Part shown: in pieces, positions 35,082 through 44,549 of the stretch | How positions within the stretch are numbered: position 1 is the stretch's first letter | Layout of the letters: each line of letters starts with the position of its first letter | Assembly: GCA_047974225.1 (NCBI GenBank) | Contig: JBKECD010000056.1 | Span: 6,615 to 70,614, forward strand | Source: JBKEDC01 sp047974225 | Lineage (GTDB): Bacteria; Bacteroidota; Bacteroidia; Bacteroidales; Prolixibacteraceae | Direction of reading: 5' to 3' | DNA length: 64,000 bases | Translations under genes and position numbers: made by a program | Notes under the pieces: generated by a model | Told to the model about the DNA's origin: nothing | Seen by the model: only the letters and a program-made list of their open reading frames with translations | The model's database searches: none

Positions 35082-36812
35082 ATGAACATGAAAAGAAATA
35101 TAGTTTTGATATTTTTCGCCTTGCTCACATTGGTGAGCTGCGTGAACGATGGCGAACTGCTGACTCTCTCAAGTGTCAGCGAAAATGAATTGATAGCGAG
35201 TGGCGACAATGTCGTCTTGACCACCGAGAACAATACTTCGGCAGTGCTTTCCTTTGCGTGGAACGTGTCGAAACTCGTGGGCAGCTCCCCCGAAGTGCTC
35301 GCTGGCGAGCCTACAACTACACTCGAAATATCTTCCGATGAAACCTTTGAAACCGATGTGGTGCGTGTGAGCGTGTCGAACAATTCCAAAGCATTCACAG
35401 GGGGCGAACTGAACTCTATCCTCAATTCAATTGAAATGGTGAATGGATTTGGACGGTTCAGTATGGTGAACTTCCGATTGGCGGCTGCTTCAGGCTCCAA
35501 CATCACACCGCTGTATAGCGAAACCATTTCACTGCGACTATCGCCCTATAAGATTGATTTCACGCGTGGCGATATTGTGGTGGCGAATGCCGAATCGGGT
35601 AACATGGAAAGCACCAGCGTGTGGCTTTACTCACCCGAGGAAAATGGCGTTTACTCCGGCTTTATGGGCGTTTCGGCATGGTATAACTGCTTCCTCCAAG
35701 AGGGCAATGGCACCGTGTGGGGAAATGATGGGGTGACTGGCACAGCTTTCCAAATGAGCTCCTCTACTGTGGATGGCGAAAAATGGAACTTCTGGTTTCC
35801 CAATGCTTCGGGATCATTCTATGTGGTCTTCGACACCAACAAGAAAGAATGGACTGCCAACCACATCAGCACCATGACCGTGAGCGGTGATTTGGCAGGC
35901 GAAATGTTCTTCACCAAAGATGATAATACGTGGACGCTCGCTGGCGTGGAGGTGGAAAGTGGAACAACTTATAGCCTTACTTTGAAAGGTGAAACCACCA
36001 TTTTCAACCAAACTTCGGGCAATAGCGAATCAAGCAACTTCGGCAACATCTTCTTTGCCCAAGAGGGCGATGCAATTGTGAAGGCTTCCGCAGAAAGCAC
36101 CATCGAAATCACCGCTACACAATCGGGCAAACTCGCCATTGTGCTTGATTTGAACGCTCCCGATGCGCTCACAATTAGCTTTGCAGAAGGGGTGGAAGTG
36201 CCAGTGGCTTATCCCGAGCAAATCTATGTGATGGGTATTGATGATGACTGGACGGATTGGACAAACACTTTGGCTCAAGGCGAGGAAGGTCAATATGCAG
36301 GCACAATCACTGTAACCAATGCTGCTTCAAGCTCGATTAAATTTTACACTGAATCGGGAAATTGGGATACTGGCTATGGCGTGTGGCAAGAAGGCGGAAC
36401 AATGGGACTAGGCTGGAGCGATGGAATAGTGCCTTCGGAAGAGGGTGATTATAAAATCACAGTAAACCTCATCGAAAACACGTTCACCTTTGAAAAGATT
36501 GCCGAGGGAGGAATATATCCTTCAGAAATATATCTGATGGGTATTGATGGCGATTGGGGAAATTGGACAACAACCCTTGCTGAAACTTCTTCCGATGGCG
36601 TTTATGCAGGCACAATCACTGTAACCAATGCTGCTTCAAGCTCAATTAAGTTTTACACCGAATCGGGAAATTGGGACACTGGCTATGGTGTGTGGCAAGA
36701 AGGTGGAACAATGGGACTAGATTGGAGCGATGGAATTGTCCCTTCCGCTGCTGGAAGCTATGCAATCACGGTGAACTTGAATGACAATACCTTTACTTTC
36801 ACCGCTCAATAA
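35082..36812 (+). CDS. SusE/SusF-like surface glycan-binding lipoprotein with two near-identical C-terminal domains
   Basis: A 576-residue lipoprotein (lipobox LVSC, cysteine 20). An N-terminal SusE-type domain (about 22-150) is followed by several beta-sandwich binding domains. The last two (about 377-470 and 480-576) are nearly the same: 39 identical residues in a row, starting YAGTITVTN, occur at 36294-36410 and again 309 bases later at 36603-36719, with very similar DNA. This marks a recent in-frame duplication that would add a ligand-binding module. It lies 12 bases after susD. The start could also be the second ATG at 35088. Confidence 0.9.
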   Translation: MNMKRNIVLIFFALLTLVSCVNDGELLTLSSVSENELIASGDNVVLTTENNTSAVLSFAWNVSKLVGSSPEVLAGEPTTTLEISSDETFETDVVRVSVSNNSKAFTGGELNSILNSIEMVNGFGRFSMVNFRLAAASGSNITPLYSETISLRLSPYKIDFTRGDIVVANAESGNMESTSVWLYSPEENGVYSGFMGVSAWYNCFLQEGNGTVWGNDGVTGTAFQMSSSTVDGEKWNFWFPNASGSFYVVFDTNKKEWTANHISTMTVSGDLAGEMFFTKDDNTWTLAGVEVESGTTYSLTLKGETTIFNQTSGNSESSNFGNIFFAQEGDAIVKASAESTIEITATQSGKLAIVLDLNAPDALTISFAEGVEVPVAYPEQIYVMGIDDDWTDWTNTLAQGEEGQYAGTITVTNAASSSIKFYTESGNWDTGYGVWQEGGTMGLGWSDGIVPSEEGDYKITVNLIENTFTFEKIAEGGIYPSEIYLMGIDGDWGNWTTTLAETSSDGVYAGTITVTNAASSSIKFYTESGNWDTGYGVWQEGGTMGLDWSDGIVPSAAGSYAITVNLNDNTFTFTAQ

Positions 36813-36824
36813 TATTAATCAACC

Positions 36825-36874
36825 CTCTACCTTTCCTCCTCCCCCTCGGGGGGAGGTTGGGAGGGGGCTTAAAA
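36825..36874 (+). repeat. GC-rich palindromic repeat before the GH53 gene
   Basis: A direct copy with stem CCTCCCCC/GGGGGAGG, ending GGGGGCTTAAAA eight bases before the GH53 ATG. It begins 12 bases after the SusE-like stop. Confidence 0.92.
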
Positions 36875-36882
36875 TAAATACA

Positions 36883-37935
36883 ATGAAAAATTATATCATA
36901 GCCGCCCTCATTCTCTTCGGAATGACGGCTTGCGAACAAGAAATGCAATCGACACCAAAGGACGACACCAACTATGACATGTCGGGCTTTGTGCGTGGTG
37001 CCGATGTGAGTTGGCTCACCGAACAAGAAGCTTCCTCGGTGAAATTCTATAACGAAGAAGGCACTCAGATGGAATGCCTCCGCTTGCTGCGTGAATTGGG
37101 CATGAATGCGGTGCGCCTGCGTGTGTGGGTGAATCCAGCCGATGGCTGGTGCAACAAAGAAGATGTTTTGATGAAAGCCTATCGGGCGAGCAAACTCGGT
37201 TTCCGCATCATGATCGACTTCCATTATAGCGATGAATGGGCTGACCCTTCCAACCAAAACCTCCCTGCCGAATGGGATTTCGATGTGGATTTCTATGGCG
37301 AGGATATGTTGGAATCCCATGTTCAATCTCACACTTCCGAAGTGCTCACTCTGCTGAAAGACCAAAATATCGACGTGGAATGGGTGCAAATCGGCAATGA
37401 AACTCGCTATGGCATGCTCTGGCCTTATGGAAAAACACTAGGTGGCGACTTCTCGGGCTATGCTGCGCTCCACAATGCAGCATATGAAAAGGTGAAGGAA
37501 ATCTATCCGAATGCTAAAGTGGTGGTGCACGTTGATAGAGGTCATCAGATTGGCGGTTTCAACAATCATTTCAATAGCTTGAAAAATGCAGGCGGAAAAT
37601 GGGATGTGATTGGGATGTCATTTTATCCGCATTGGGACGAAAGTTATACGGGCGCAAACTGGAAAGATTTTAATGATGCCGTGGTGGCAAATATGAACAC
37701 GCTGGCGAATAATTTCAGCACCGAAGTGATGATTGTGGAAGCCGGTACGGCATGGGATGACCCCTATGGCGATGTGATGTTTGCCGACTTGCTCACACGG
37801 GCGAAAGGCGTATCTTCGTGTCTTGGGGTGATGTATTGGGAGCCCCAATGCTACAACGGTTGGAAAAGCTATCAGCTTGGAGCGTTCAACAACGAAGGCT
37901 TGCCGACGGATATGCTAAACGCTTTCAAAAGATAA
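36883..37935 (+). CDS. GH53 arabinogalactan endo-beta-1,4-galactanase
   Basis: A 350-residue lipoprotein (lipobox MTAC, cysteine 17) of normal GH53 length. The (beta/alpha)8 barrel begins with FVRGADVSWLTEQE and NAVRLRVWVNP, characteristic of GH53. The acid/base is Glu173 (IGNET) and the nucleophile Glu286 (MIVEAG). It cuts internal beta-1,4-galactosyl bonds of galactan, probably at the cell surface. The ATG at 36883 is used because the in-frame extension from 36781 is encoded by the end of the previous gene and the repeat. The GH2 gene starts four bases after its stop. Confidence 0.95.
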   Translation: MKNYIIAALILFGMTACEQEMQSTPKDDTNYDMSGFVRGADVSWLTEQEASSVKFYNEEGTQMECLRLLRELGMNAVRLRVWVNPADGWCNKEDVLMKAYRASKLGFRIMIDFHYSDEWADPSNQNLPAEWDFDVDFYGEDMLESHVQSHTSEVLTLLKDQNIDVEWVQIGNETRYGMLWPYGKTLGGDFSGYAALHNAAYEKVKEIYPNAKVVVHVDRGHQIGGFNNHFNSLKNAGGKWDVIGMSFYPHWDESYTGANWKDFNDAVVANMNTLANNFSTEVMIVEAGTAWDDPYGDVMFADLLTRAKGVSSCLGVMYWEPQCYNGWKSYQLGAFNNEGLPTDMLNAFKR

Positions 37936-37938
37936 CAC

Positions 37939-40362
37939 ATGAAAAAACTATTATTCCTATTGCTGACATTGGCAAGCTTTTCTGTGTCGGCTCAGACCAC
38001 GGAAATATCGTTGCAAAACAATTGGAAATTCACCAAAGGAAATCCCGAAAACGCAGCGCAGCCGAGCTTCAATGACTCGAAATGGCAAACAGTCAGCATT
38101 CCCCACGATTGGGCAATCTATGGTCCTTTCGACAAAGAAGTGGATAAGCAAGTGGTGAAAATCACCCAAAACAACGAGCAGGAAGCGACCGAGAAAACTG
38201 GTCGCACAGGCTCGCTTCCCCACATCGGCGAGGCGTGGTATCGGGTGCATTTCGACTTGCCCACCTTGCCAAAGAATGCCAAAGTGCTTGCCGTCTTCGA
38301 TGGTGCAATGAGCGACCCACAAGTGTTTGTGAATGGCTCGAAAGCAGGAGAATGGGGCTATGGCTACGCCTATTTTCAGCTCGACATCACCGATTTGGTG
38401 AGCGAAAAAGACAACCTGCTGGCAGTGCATCTTTCACCTAAGGCGCTTTCTTCACGCTGGTATCCGGGTGCAGGATTATATCGGAATGTGCGCCTAGTCA
38501 TTCAGCCTGAAAATCATTTCAAGCTGTGGGAAACCTTTATCACTACGCCAATGGTGAGCGATGAAATCGCCAAGGTGAACATCAAAACCAAGGTGAAGGG
38601 CGAAAATATGACCCTCGAAACAGTCATCATCGACCTTGACGGAAATGAAGTAGCAGTAGAAAGAACATCCACCATGTTTGGCGATGAAATGGAGCAAAAT
38701 ATAGCGGTGGCAAAGCCTCAATTGTGGAGCTGCGAGTCGCCCTATCTATACGCTGCGGTAAGTCGAATTTATGACACTCAAGGCGAAATGCAAGATGAAC
38801 AAATCACTCGCTTCGGCATTCGAACCATCGATTATTCGCCTGAAAATGGCTTTCAGCTCAATGGCGAAACCATGAAGTTTAAAGGCGTGTGCTTGCATCA
38901 TGACTTAGGCGCACTAGGCGCAGCAGTGAATAAATCGGCTCTTCGTCGGCAAATTCAAACGATGAAAGACATGGGCGCCAATGCCATCAGAAGTGCCCAC
39001 AATATGCCTTCGCACGAACAATTGGAGTTGTGCGATGAAATGGGCGTGATGTTCCTCGCTGAAAGTTTCGATGAGTGGAAAAAGCCCAAAGTGGAGAACG
39101 GATATAATCGTTTCTTCGATAAATATCATGAGCAAGATGTGGTGAATTTGGTGAGAGCCACACGCAACCACCCCTGCATTGTGATGTGGAGTAGCGGCAA
39201 CGAAGTGCCCGACCAATGGGGAAGCGAAGGGGTGAAACGTGCGAAGCGTTTGCAGGATATTTTCCACCGAGAAGACCCCACACGCCCCGTTACGGTGGGC
39301 ATGGATCAAGTGAAAGCTGTCATGGAGTCGGGCTTCGGAGCAATTACCGACATTCCGGGGCTGAACTATCGCACGCACCTTTATGAGGAAGCTTTCGAGC
39401 GTTTCCCGCAAGGACTGCTGCTTGGTTCGGAAACGGCGTCCACAGTGAGCTCGCGCGGGATTTATAAATTTCCTGTGGAGAAGGCGCACAGCCGAATGTA
39501 TGAAGATGGGCAATGCTCTTCCTATGACCTCGAATATTGCAACTGGAGCAACATCCCCGAGGATGATGCGGTGCTGCAAGACGACAAAGATTGGGTAATC
39601 GGTGAATTTGTGTGGACAGGCTTCGACTATCTTGGCGAGCCCACGCCCTACGACACTTATTGGCCTTCGCGAAGTTCTTATTTTGGGATTTGCGACCTCG
39701 CTGGCTTGCCTAAGGATAGATATTATTGGTATCGCAGTCGTTGGAACACTTCGGAAAGCACCCTCCATATCTTGCCCCACTGGAACTGGAAAGGCATGGA
39801 GGGCGACACCGTGCCGGTGTTCGTCTATACGAGTTATGATTCGGCAGAATTGTTCCTCAACGGCAAAAGCTTGGGTGTGCGCACGAAGAACAACAACTCA
39901 AAGTTGGAGCGTTATCGCCTGATGTGGAATGAAGTTGTTTACGAGCCGGGCGAATTGAAAGTGGTGGCACTCGATGCCAACGGAAAACCTGCCGAAGAAC
40001 AGATAATCCGCACCGCTGGCGAGCCCTATCAAATTGTTTTAAATGCCAATGAAACGAGCTTGCAAGCCAATGGCGAAGACTTCAGTTTTGTGGAAGTGTC
40101 GGTGGTGGATAAGGACGGCAATCCTTGCCCGACAGCTACCAACCAACTGCAATTTAAAGTGTCGGGAGCGGGCACATTTCGTGCCGCTTGCAATGGCGAT
40201 GCCACTTCTTTGGAAATGTTTCACCTCCCCACGATGAAGCTCTTCAGCGGCAAGCTCGTGGCGATGGTGCAAAGTGGGGACGAAGCGGGCGAAATCAAAC
40301 TGACAGTAAAAGGCAAAGGCTTGAAAGCGGCAAGCATTGAGCTTTCCTCCAAACAGCGCTAA
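37939..40362 (+). CDS. GH2 beta-galactosidase (galactan locus)
   Basis: An 807-residue secreted enzyme (signal peptide ending SVSAQ, about residue 19). The sugar-binding jelly-roll domain (about 25-190) and immunoglobulin-like domain (about 195-298) precede the TIM barrel (about 300-610), with acid/base Glu422 (SSGNEVP) and nucleophile Glu498 (LGSETAS). C-terminal domains include a DUF4982-like and a beta-sandwich module. It should remove galactose from galacto-oligosaccharides in the periplasm. Closely packed with the GH53 gene. It ends the locus; no regulator follows. Confidence 0.93.
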   Translation: MKKLLFLLLTLASFSVSAQTTEISLQNNWKFTKGNPENAAQPSFNDSKWQTVSIPHDWAIYGPFDKEVDKQVVKITQNNEQEATEKTGRTGSLPHIGEAWYRVHFDLPTLPKNAKVLAVFDGAMSDPQVFVNGSKAGEWGYGYAYFQLDITDLVSEKDNLLAVHLSPKALSSRWYPGAGLYRNVRLVIQPENHFKLWETFITTPMVSDEIAKVNIKTKVKGENMTLETVIIDLDGNEVAVERTSTMFGDEMEQNIAVAKPQLWSCESPYLYAAVSRIYDTQGEMQDEQITRFGIRTIDYSPENGFQLNGETMKFKGVCLHHDLGALGAAVNKSALRRQIQTMKDMGANAIRSAHNMPSHEQLELCDEMGVMFLAESFDEWKKPKVENGYNRFFDKYHEQDVVNLVRATRNHPCIVMWSSGNEVPDQWGSEGVKRAKRLQDIFHREDPTRPVTVGMDQVKAVMESGFGAITDIPGLNYRTHLYEEAFERFPQGLLLGSETASTVSSRGIYKFPVEKAHSRMYEDGQCSSYDLEYCNWSNIPEDDAVLQDDKDWVIGEFVWTGFDYLGEPTPYDTYWPSRSSYFGICDLAGLPKDRYYWYRSRWNTSESTLHILPHWNWKGMEGDTVPVFVYTSYDSAELFLNGKSLGVRTKNNNSKLERYRLMWNEVVYEPGELKVVALDANGKPAEEQIIRTAGEPYQIVLNANETSLQANGEDFSFVEVSVVDKDGNPCPTATNQLQFKVSGAGTFRAACNGDATSLEMFHLPTMKLFSGKLVAMVQSGDEAGEIKLTVKGKGLKAASIELSSKQR

Positions 40363-40643
40363 GTTTCCACCGCAAATTTTATTTTACAGCAGGTAAATTG
40401 CTTTTTCATTATGCTTCGAATACATCGTGTATTCGGAGCATATTTTGGAAAATATAGTCCATGTACATCATGTATTCGTATCTCATTTGAAAAAATATAG
40501 TCCGAATACATTTTGAAAAAAGAGGAACGATGGATAGGTAAATCGCTTTAAAACTCAAAATAAGGAAAGCATAAAAACGATTTACCTGTATTTTACGACA
40601 ACTGCCCCCAATATTCCAAGCGGATTATCTATCTTTGTGCCAA
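40363..40643 (+). other. intergenic region with short hairpins and a -7 element before metF
   Basis: No gene is seen. 40417-40424 pairs with 40428-40435 (CGAATACA/TGTATTCG) and 40537-40545 pairs with 40578-40586 (GGTAAATCG/CGATTTACC). Further GTATTCG/GAATACA half-sites lie between. TATCTTTG at 40630-40637 matches TAnnTTTG and ends six bases before the metF ATG. Confidence 0.5.
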
Positions 40644-41597
40644 ATGAAAGTAATAGATATCATCCAACAAAGCGAGCACACCTTGTTTTCTTTCGAGCTT
40701 CTTCCGCCTCTGAAAGGAAACAATGCCGATACTATATATAGTACGATTGAAAACCTGCTCGAACTTAATCCGCAATACATCAACATCACCACCCACCGCG
40801 ATGAGGTGGTTTACTCGGAATTGCCCGGGGGCGAAATCAAAAAGAAAGTGGTGCGCAAGCGCCCAGGGGCTGTTGCCATTGCCGCATCTATTCAGCATCG
40901 CTATGGCATTCCGGTAGTGCCGCATATTCTCTGCGGTGGTTTCAGCAAAAGCGAAACCGAACATGTGCTGATGGATCTTAATTTCCTCGGCATTGAAAAC
41001 GTGCTCGCCCTGCGTGGCGATGGCGTGAAAAGCGACCTCGTGTTTCGCCCCGAATCCGACGGACACGCCAACGCCAATGAGCTGGTGCAGCAAATCAAAA
41101 AACTCGGCGAAGGGAAATACCTCGACCCCGACCTCAAAAACACGGCCGCCCTCGACTTCTGCGTGGGAGTGGCTGGATATCCCGAGAAACATTTTGAAGC
41201 CCCGAACTTCAACACCGACCTCAATCACCTCAAACAAAAGGTGGACGCTGGTGCCGAATATGTGGTTACACAAATGTTCTTCGACAATAAAGTCTATTTC
41301 GACTTCGTCGATAAATGCCGAGCCATCGGCATCAACGTGCCCATCATCCCGGGCATCAAATCCATCAGCTCGAAACGACAACTCACCGTGCTGCCCAAAA
41401 TCTTTAGCATCGACCTGCCCGACGACTTGGTGAACGAGGTGCTGCGATGCAAAAATGATGAGGACGTGAAAAGGGTCGGCACCGAATGGACAATTCAGCA
41501 AGCCAAAGAATTAATCGCCGCCAAAGTGCCCAGCTTGCACATGTACACCATGGGCATTTCCGATAGCACCAAAAATATTATCAAACACGCATTCTGA
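40644..41597 (+). CDS. metF: methylenetetrahydrofolate reductase
   Basis: A 317-residue flavoenzyme that reduces methylene-THF to methyl-THF for methionine synthesis. Family segments are clear: FSFELLPPLKG near the N terminus, NVLALRGDGV around residue 120, then TQMFFDNKVYFDFVD and PIIPGIKSISS in the barrel. The ATG at 40644 is used rather than an upstream in-frame TTG. A -7 box ends six bases before it, so the message may be leaderless. A Usp gene follows after 35 bases. No other methionine gene is adjacent. Confidence 0.95.
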   Translation: MKVIDIIQQSEHTLFSFELLPPLKGNNADTIYSTIENLLELNPQYINITTHRDEVVYSELPGGEIKKKVVRKRPGAVAIAASIQHRYGIPVVPHILCGGFSKSETEHVLMDLNFLGIENVLALRGDGVKSDLVFRPESDGHANANELVQQIKKLGEGKYLDPDLKNTAALDFCVGVAGYPEKHFEAPNFNTDLNHLKQKVDAGAEYVVTQMFFDNKVYFDFVDKCRAIGINVPIIPGIKSISSKRQLTVLPKIFSIDLPDDLVNEVLRCKNDEDVKRVGTEWTIQQAKELIAAKVPSLHMYTMGISDSTKNIIKHAF

Positions 41598-41632
41598 CAC
41601 CACACTATATAATAGTATAAACCACCACTGCC

Positions 41633-42520
41633 ATGAGAGAACAAGCCATAACCACCGCTGTAAACAAAGTGCTGATGCCAATCACACTCAACGACGAAGG
41701 AAAAGGTGTGATTAATCGCGCTGTGAATTTCCACCGACGATATAACTGCGAAGTAACACTGCTGCTGTCGGTCGATGAAGACTCGGAGTTGCCCAACTGG
41801 CTGAGCAAGTTTTTCCAAAACCGCTCAGCACTGTTGCCCGCTGAAGACCAACTGCGCATGTTTGTGAGCGATGCGCTGGCTGACTACAAAGTGCCTGAAT
41901 ATATGCACCTCGTGGTGGAGCCCGGCTCGATGATGCGCGGGGTGAAAAAGGTGCAACAGAAAAATCCCCACGACTTGGTGCTGCTCAACAAGCGATTGGT
42001 AACCGACCCCGAGGCGCAAGACTCGTGGGAAAATAACATCAAACTGATTATCCAAGAGGCGCACTGCCCTGTGCTCACCTACACGGGCGGCGATAAGCCC
42101 ATTCGAGCAAGCAAAATCTTGTTGCCCATCGACCTTTTCCAACCTCACCGAGGAAAACTTATCTGGGCTGAACGCCTCGCACACGGATATAATGCGAGTG
42201 TGCACATCGTGTCGGCAATCAAAAATACACTCGTGCTGGAGGAAACTGCCGTCTATCGGAAAATCAAAGACGCCCGCTTTCACCTCGAACAGTCGGGCAT
42301 CAAAACCGAAACAACCATCCTCATGGAGGAAGAAGGCAAAACCATCAATCAGATGATTCCTGAGTTTATCAACGCCACGCAAGCCGACCTTACGGTGCTA
42401 ATGACACACCAAGAGAGTATCTTCGACTTTAATTATATCGGGCGTGTGGCGTCGGAAGTCATTCTGAAAACCGACACCCCAATCTTCTGTATCGCCCCTG
42501 AAAAATATTCGCTATTCTAA
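41633..42520 (+). CDS. universal stress protein with two Usp domains
   Basis: A 295-residue cytoplasmic protein with two alpha/beta Usp folds. The first starts at VNKVLMPITLNDEGKGVINRAV (about 10-150), the second at ASKILLPIDLFQPHRGKLIWAERLA (about 163-295), ending in TPIFCIAP. Typical ATP-binding GxxG(9)G(S/T) patterns are weak, so nucleotide binding is uncertain. Tandem-Usp proteins are stress-response factors of poorly defined mechanism. It sits between metF and tatD on the same strand, two bases before tatD, so it is cotranscribed with it. Confidence 0.85.
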   Translation: MREQAITTAVNKVLMPITLNDEGKGVINRAVNFHRRYNCEVTLLLSVDEDSELPNWLSKFFQNRSALLPAEDQLRMFVSDALADYKVPEYMHLVVEPGSMMRGVKKVQQKNPHDLVLLNKRLVTDPEAQDSWENNIKLIIQEAHCPVLTYTGGDKPIRASKILLPIDLFQPHRGKLIWAERLAHGYNASVHIVSAIKNTLVLEETAVYRKIKDARFHLEQSGIKTETTILMEEEGKTINQMIPEFINATQADLTVLMTHQESIFDFNYIGRVASEVILKTDTPIFCIAPEKYSLF

Positions 42521-42522
42521 TC

Positions 42523-43287
42523 ATGCTGATTGATACCCACGCCCACATCTACGCCGAAGAGTTTGAGACCGACCGTGATATAGTCATCCGCCGTGCCATC
42601 GACGAAGGCGTAGAAAAGATTTTCATCCCCAATGTCGATAGTGACTCTATCGAGCCACTTCTCGAATTGGTCGATGCCCACCCACAGACGTGCTATCCGA
42701 TGATTGGCATTCACCCCACCTCGGTGAACGCCGACTATGAACGAGAATTGGCAATGGTGAAACATTGGCTTCAGAAACGAAAGTTTATCGCCGTTGGCGA
42801 AATCGGAATGGACTTGTATTGGGACAAAACATTTGAGGAAGAACAAAAGCTGGTCTTCGCCCAGCAAATCAAATGGGCAAAGCAATACGGCTTGCCGATT
42901 GCTATCCACAACCGCGATGCCTTCGCTGAAACAATGACGGTGCTTCGAGCAAATCATTTCAGCGAGCTGAAAGGCGTGTTTCATAGCTTCTCGGGCTCTG
43001 TCGAAGAGGCGACGCAAGTCATCGAACTGGGGTTTAAAATCGGCGTGAGCGGCGTGGTTACCTTCAAAAACGCAGGCATGGACAAGGTGATTGCTGAAAT
43101 TCCTTTAGAACACTTAGTCCTCGAAACCGACGCCCCTTATCTCACTCCCGTGCCCTTCCGTGGCAAGCGCAACGAAAGCGCCTATGTGAGAAATATCGCT
43201 CAAAAAATAGCCGAACTACATCAAATAGACATTCATACGGTGGAGGAAATCACCACCGCCAATGCCCTTAAAACCTTCTCAATATAA
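42523..43287 (+). CDS. tatD: TatD-family metal-dependent deoxyribonuclease
   Basis: A 254-residue TIM-barrel hydrolase of standard length. The metal-binding start is DTHAH (His6, His8). Further ligands are the glutamate in AVGEIGMD (about 95), the histidines in AIHNRDA and GVFHSFSG, and the aspartate in LETDAPYLTP. TatD enzymes cut DNA 3'-5' and are linked to DNA repair or turnover; despite the name they are not needed for Tat export. It starts two bases after the Usp gene and its stop lies four bases before the asparaginase start. Confidence 0.93.
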   Translation: MLIDTHAHIYAEEFETDRDIVIRRAIDEGVEKIFIPNVDSDSIEPLLELVDAHPQTCYPMIGIHPTSVNADYERELAMVKHWLQKRKFIAVGEIGMDLYWDKTFEEEQKLVFAQQIKWAKQYGLPIAIHNRDAFAETMTVLRANHFSELKGVFHSFSGSVEEATQVIELGFKIGVSGVVTFKNAGMDKVIAEIPLEHLVLETDAPYLTPVPFRGKRNESAYVRNIAQKIAELHQIDIHTVEEITTANALKTFSI

Positions 43288-43291
43288 CCAT

Positions 43292-44347
43292 ATGAACGGA
43301 CTCGTATTTGGAACAAAAAACGCCGACGTGCCCTCGGTGCTCATCATCTACACCGGAGGCACCATTGGCATGGTGCAAAAAAACAACGGGCTGAGCCCCG
43401 TGCAATTCGACAATATCCTGCACGAAGTGCCCGAGCTCAACCGACTAGGATATAAGCTCGAAGCCATGACCTTCGAGTCGCCCATCGACTCCTCGAACAT
43501 GGACCCCGAGCGATGGAAAGAAGTGGCACAAGTGATTCAAAGCAACTACACCCGATTCGACGGATTCGTGGTGCTCCACGGCACCGACACCATGGCCTAC
43601 ACCGCCTCGGCGGTGAGCTTCATGCTCGAAGATCTCGCCAAGCCTGTGATATTCACAGGCTCGCAGCTGCCTATCGGCATCCTCCGCACCGACGGCAAGG
43701 AAAACCTCATCACCTCCATCGAGATTGCCGCCGCTAGAAATGCTCACAACGAGCCTCAAATATCCGAAGTGTGCATCTATTTCGACTCGAAGCTGCTCCG
43801 TGCCAATCGCACCATCAAGCGCCATGCCGACCACTTCAGCGCCTTTCATTCGCCCAACTTCCCACTCCTTGCTCGTGCAGGAGTCGATATCACCTATTAT
43901 CAGGAAAACCTATTGCCCTTTCAAAGCAACAAAGCACTCACCGTGCGCACCAACTTCGAGCAAAACGTGGTGATTCTTCGCATGTTTCCCGGCATTCAAG
44001 CCACCGTGATGGAAAGTATCATCAACACGCCCAATCTGAAAGGTATGGTCATCGAAGTGTATGGCTCAGGCACGTTCCCCAGCGAAGAATGCTACACCCG
44101 CATCATCAAGCAGGCAATTGAAAAAGGCATACTAATCGTGATTGTAACCCAATGCGAAGCCGGTGTGGTGAAGATTGAAAAATACGAAGCCAGCCGTGAA
44201 TTGCTAAATGCAGGAGTAATTAATGGGAAAGACATGACTTCCGAAGCAGCCATCACCAAATTGATGTATGTTTTGGGGCAAAACTACGACCGCACAACAA
44301 CCGAAATGAAGATGAAACAAAGTTTAAGAGGAGAAATTCAACAATAA
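43292..44347 (+). CDS. ansA: type I (cytoplasmic) L-asparaginase
   Basis: A 351-residue protein without a signal peptide. It carries both asparaginase signatures: IIYTGGTIGM with catalytic Thr24, and VLHGTDTMAYTASA with Thr98/Asp99. It hydrolyses asparagine to aspartate and ammonia; absence of an export signal and the FTGSQLPIG segment fit the cytoplasmic AnsA type. The ATG at 43292 was chosen over 43262, which would overlap the end of tatD and add a non-family N terminus. In E. coli-like bacteria the periplasmic form is distinct. Confidence 0.93.
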   Translation: MNGLVFGTKNADVPSVLIIYTGGTIGMVQKNNGLSPVQFDNILHEVPELNRLGYKLEAMTFESPIDSSNMDPERWKEVAQVIQSNYTRFDGFVVLHGTDTMAYTASAVSFMLEDLAKPVIFTGSQLPIGILRTDGKENLITSIEIAAARNAHNEPQISEVCIYFDSKLLRANRTIKRHADHFSAFHSPNFPLLARAGVDITYYQENLLPFQSNKALTVRTNFEQNVVILRMFPGIQATVMESIINTPNLKGMVIEVYGSGTFPSEECYTRIIKQAIEKGILIVIVTQCEAGVVKIEKYEASRELLNAGVINGKDMTSEAAITKLMYVLGQNYDRTTTEMKMKQSLRGEIQQ

Positions 44348-44479
44348 TTGCTTGGATTTGCTTTTTTTTTTGCAATTTGCGTCCAAAATAGAAGACATCC
44401 AAAGCCATTAAAGCAGTATTTGCAGATTTTCAGGCAGATAGCTGAATAATGAAAAAGGAAAAATTAGCGCTTAGCTTGA

Positions 44480-44487
44480 TAGCTTTG
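44480..44487 (+). promoter_or_regulatory. candidate -7 element for the exbB operon
   Basis: TAGCTTTG matches TAnnTTTG, 62 bases before the exbB ATG. The -33 region has no clear TTTG. The 200-base gap around it holds no gene. Confidence 0.45.
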
Positions 44488-44549
44488 CAATTTACAAGCG
44501 TTTAGAATTGAAATTGAATATAAATAATTAAAAATTAAGTATTATTAAA

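Noticed and set aside
38914..39780. A 288-codon frame antisense to the GH2 gene
   Set aside because: Same reason: it mirrors a well-supported glycosidase and has no recognisable domain.
40629..41501. A 290-codon frame antisense to metF
   Set aside because: metF is unmistakable on the plus strand; the antisense frame follows from its codon bias.
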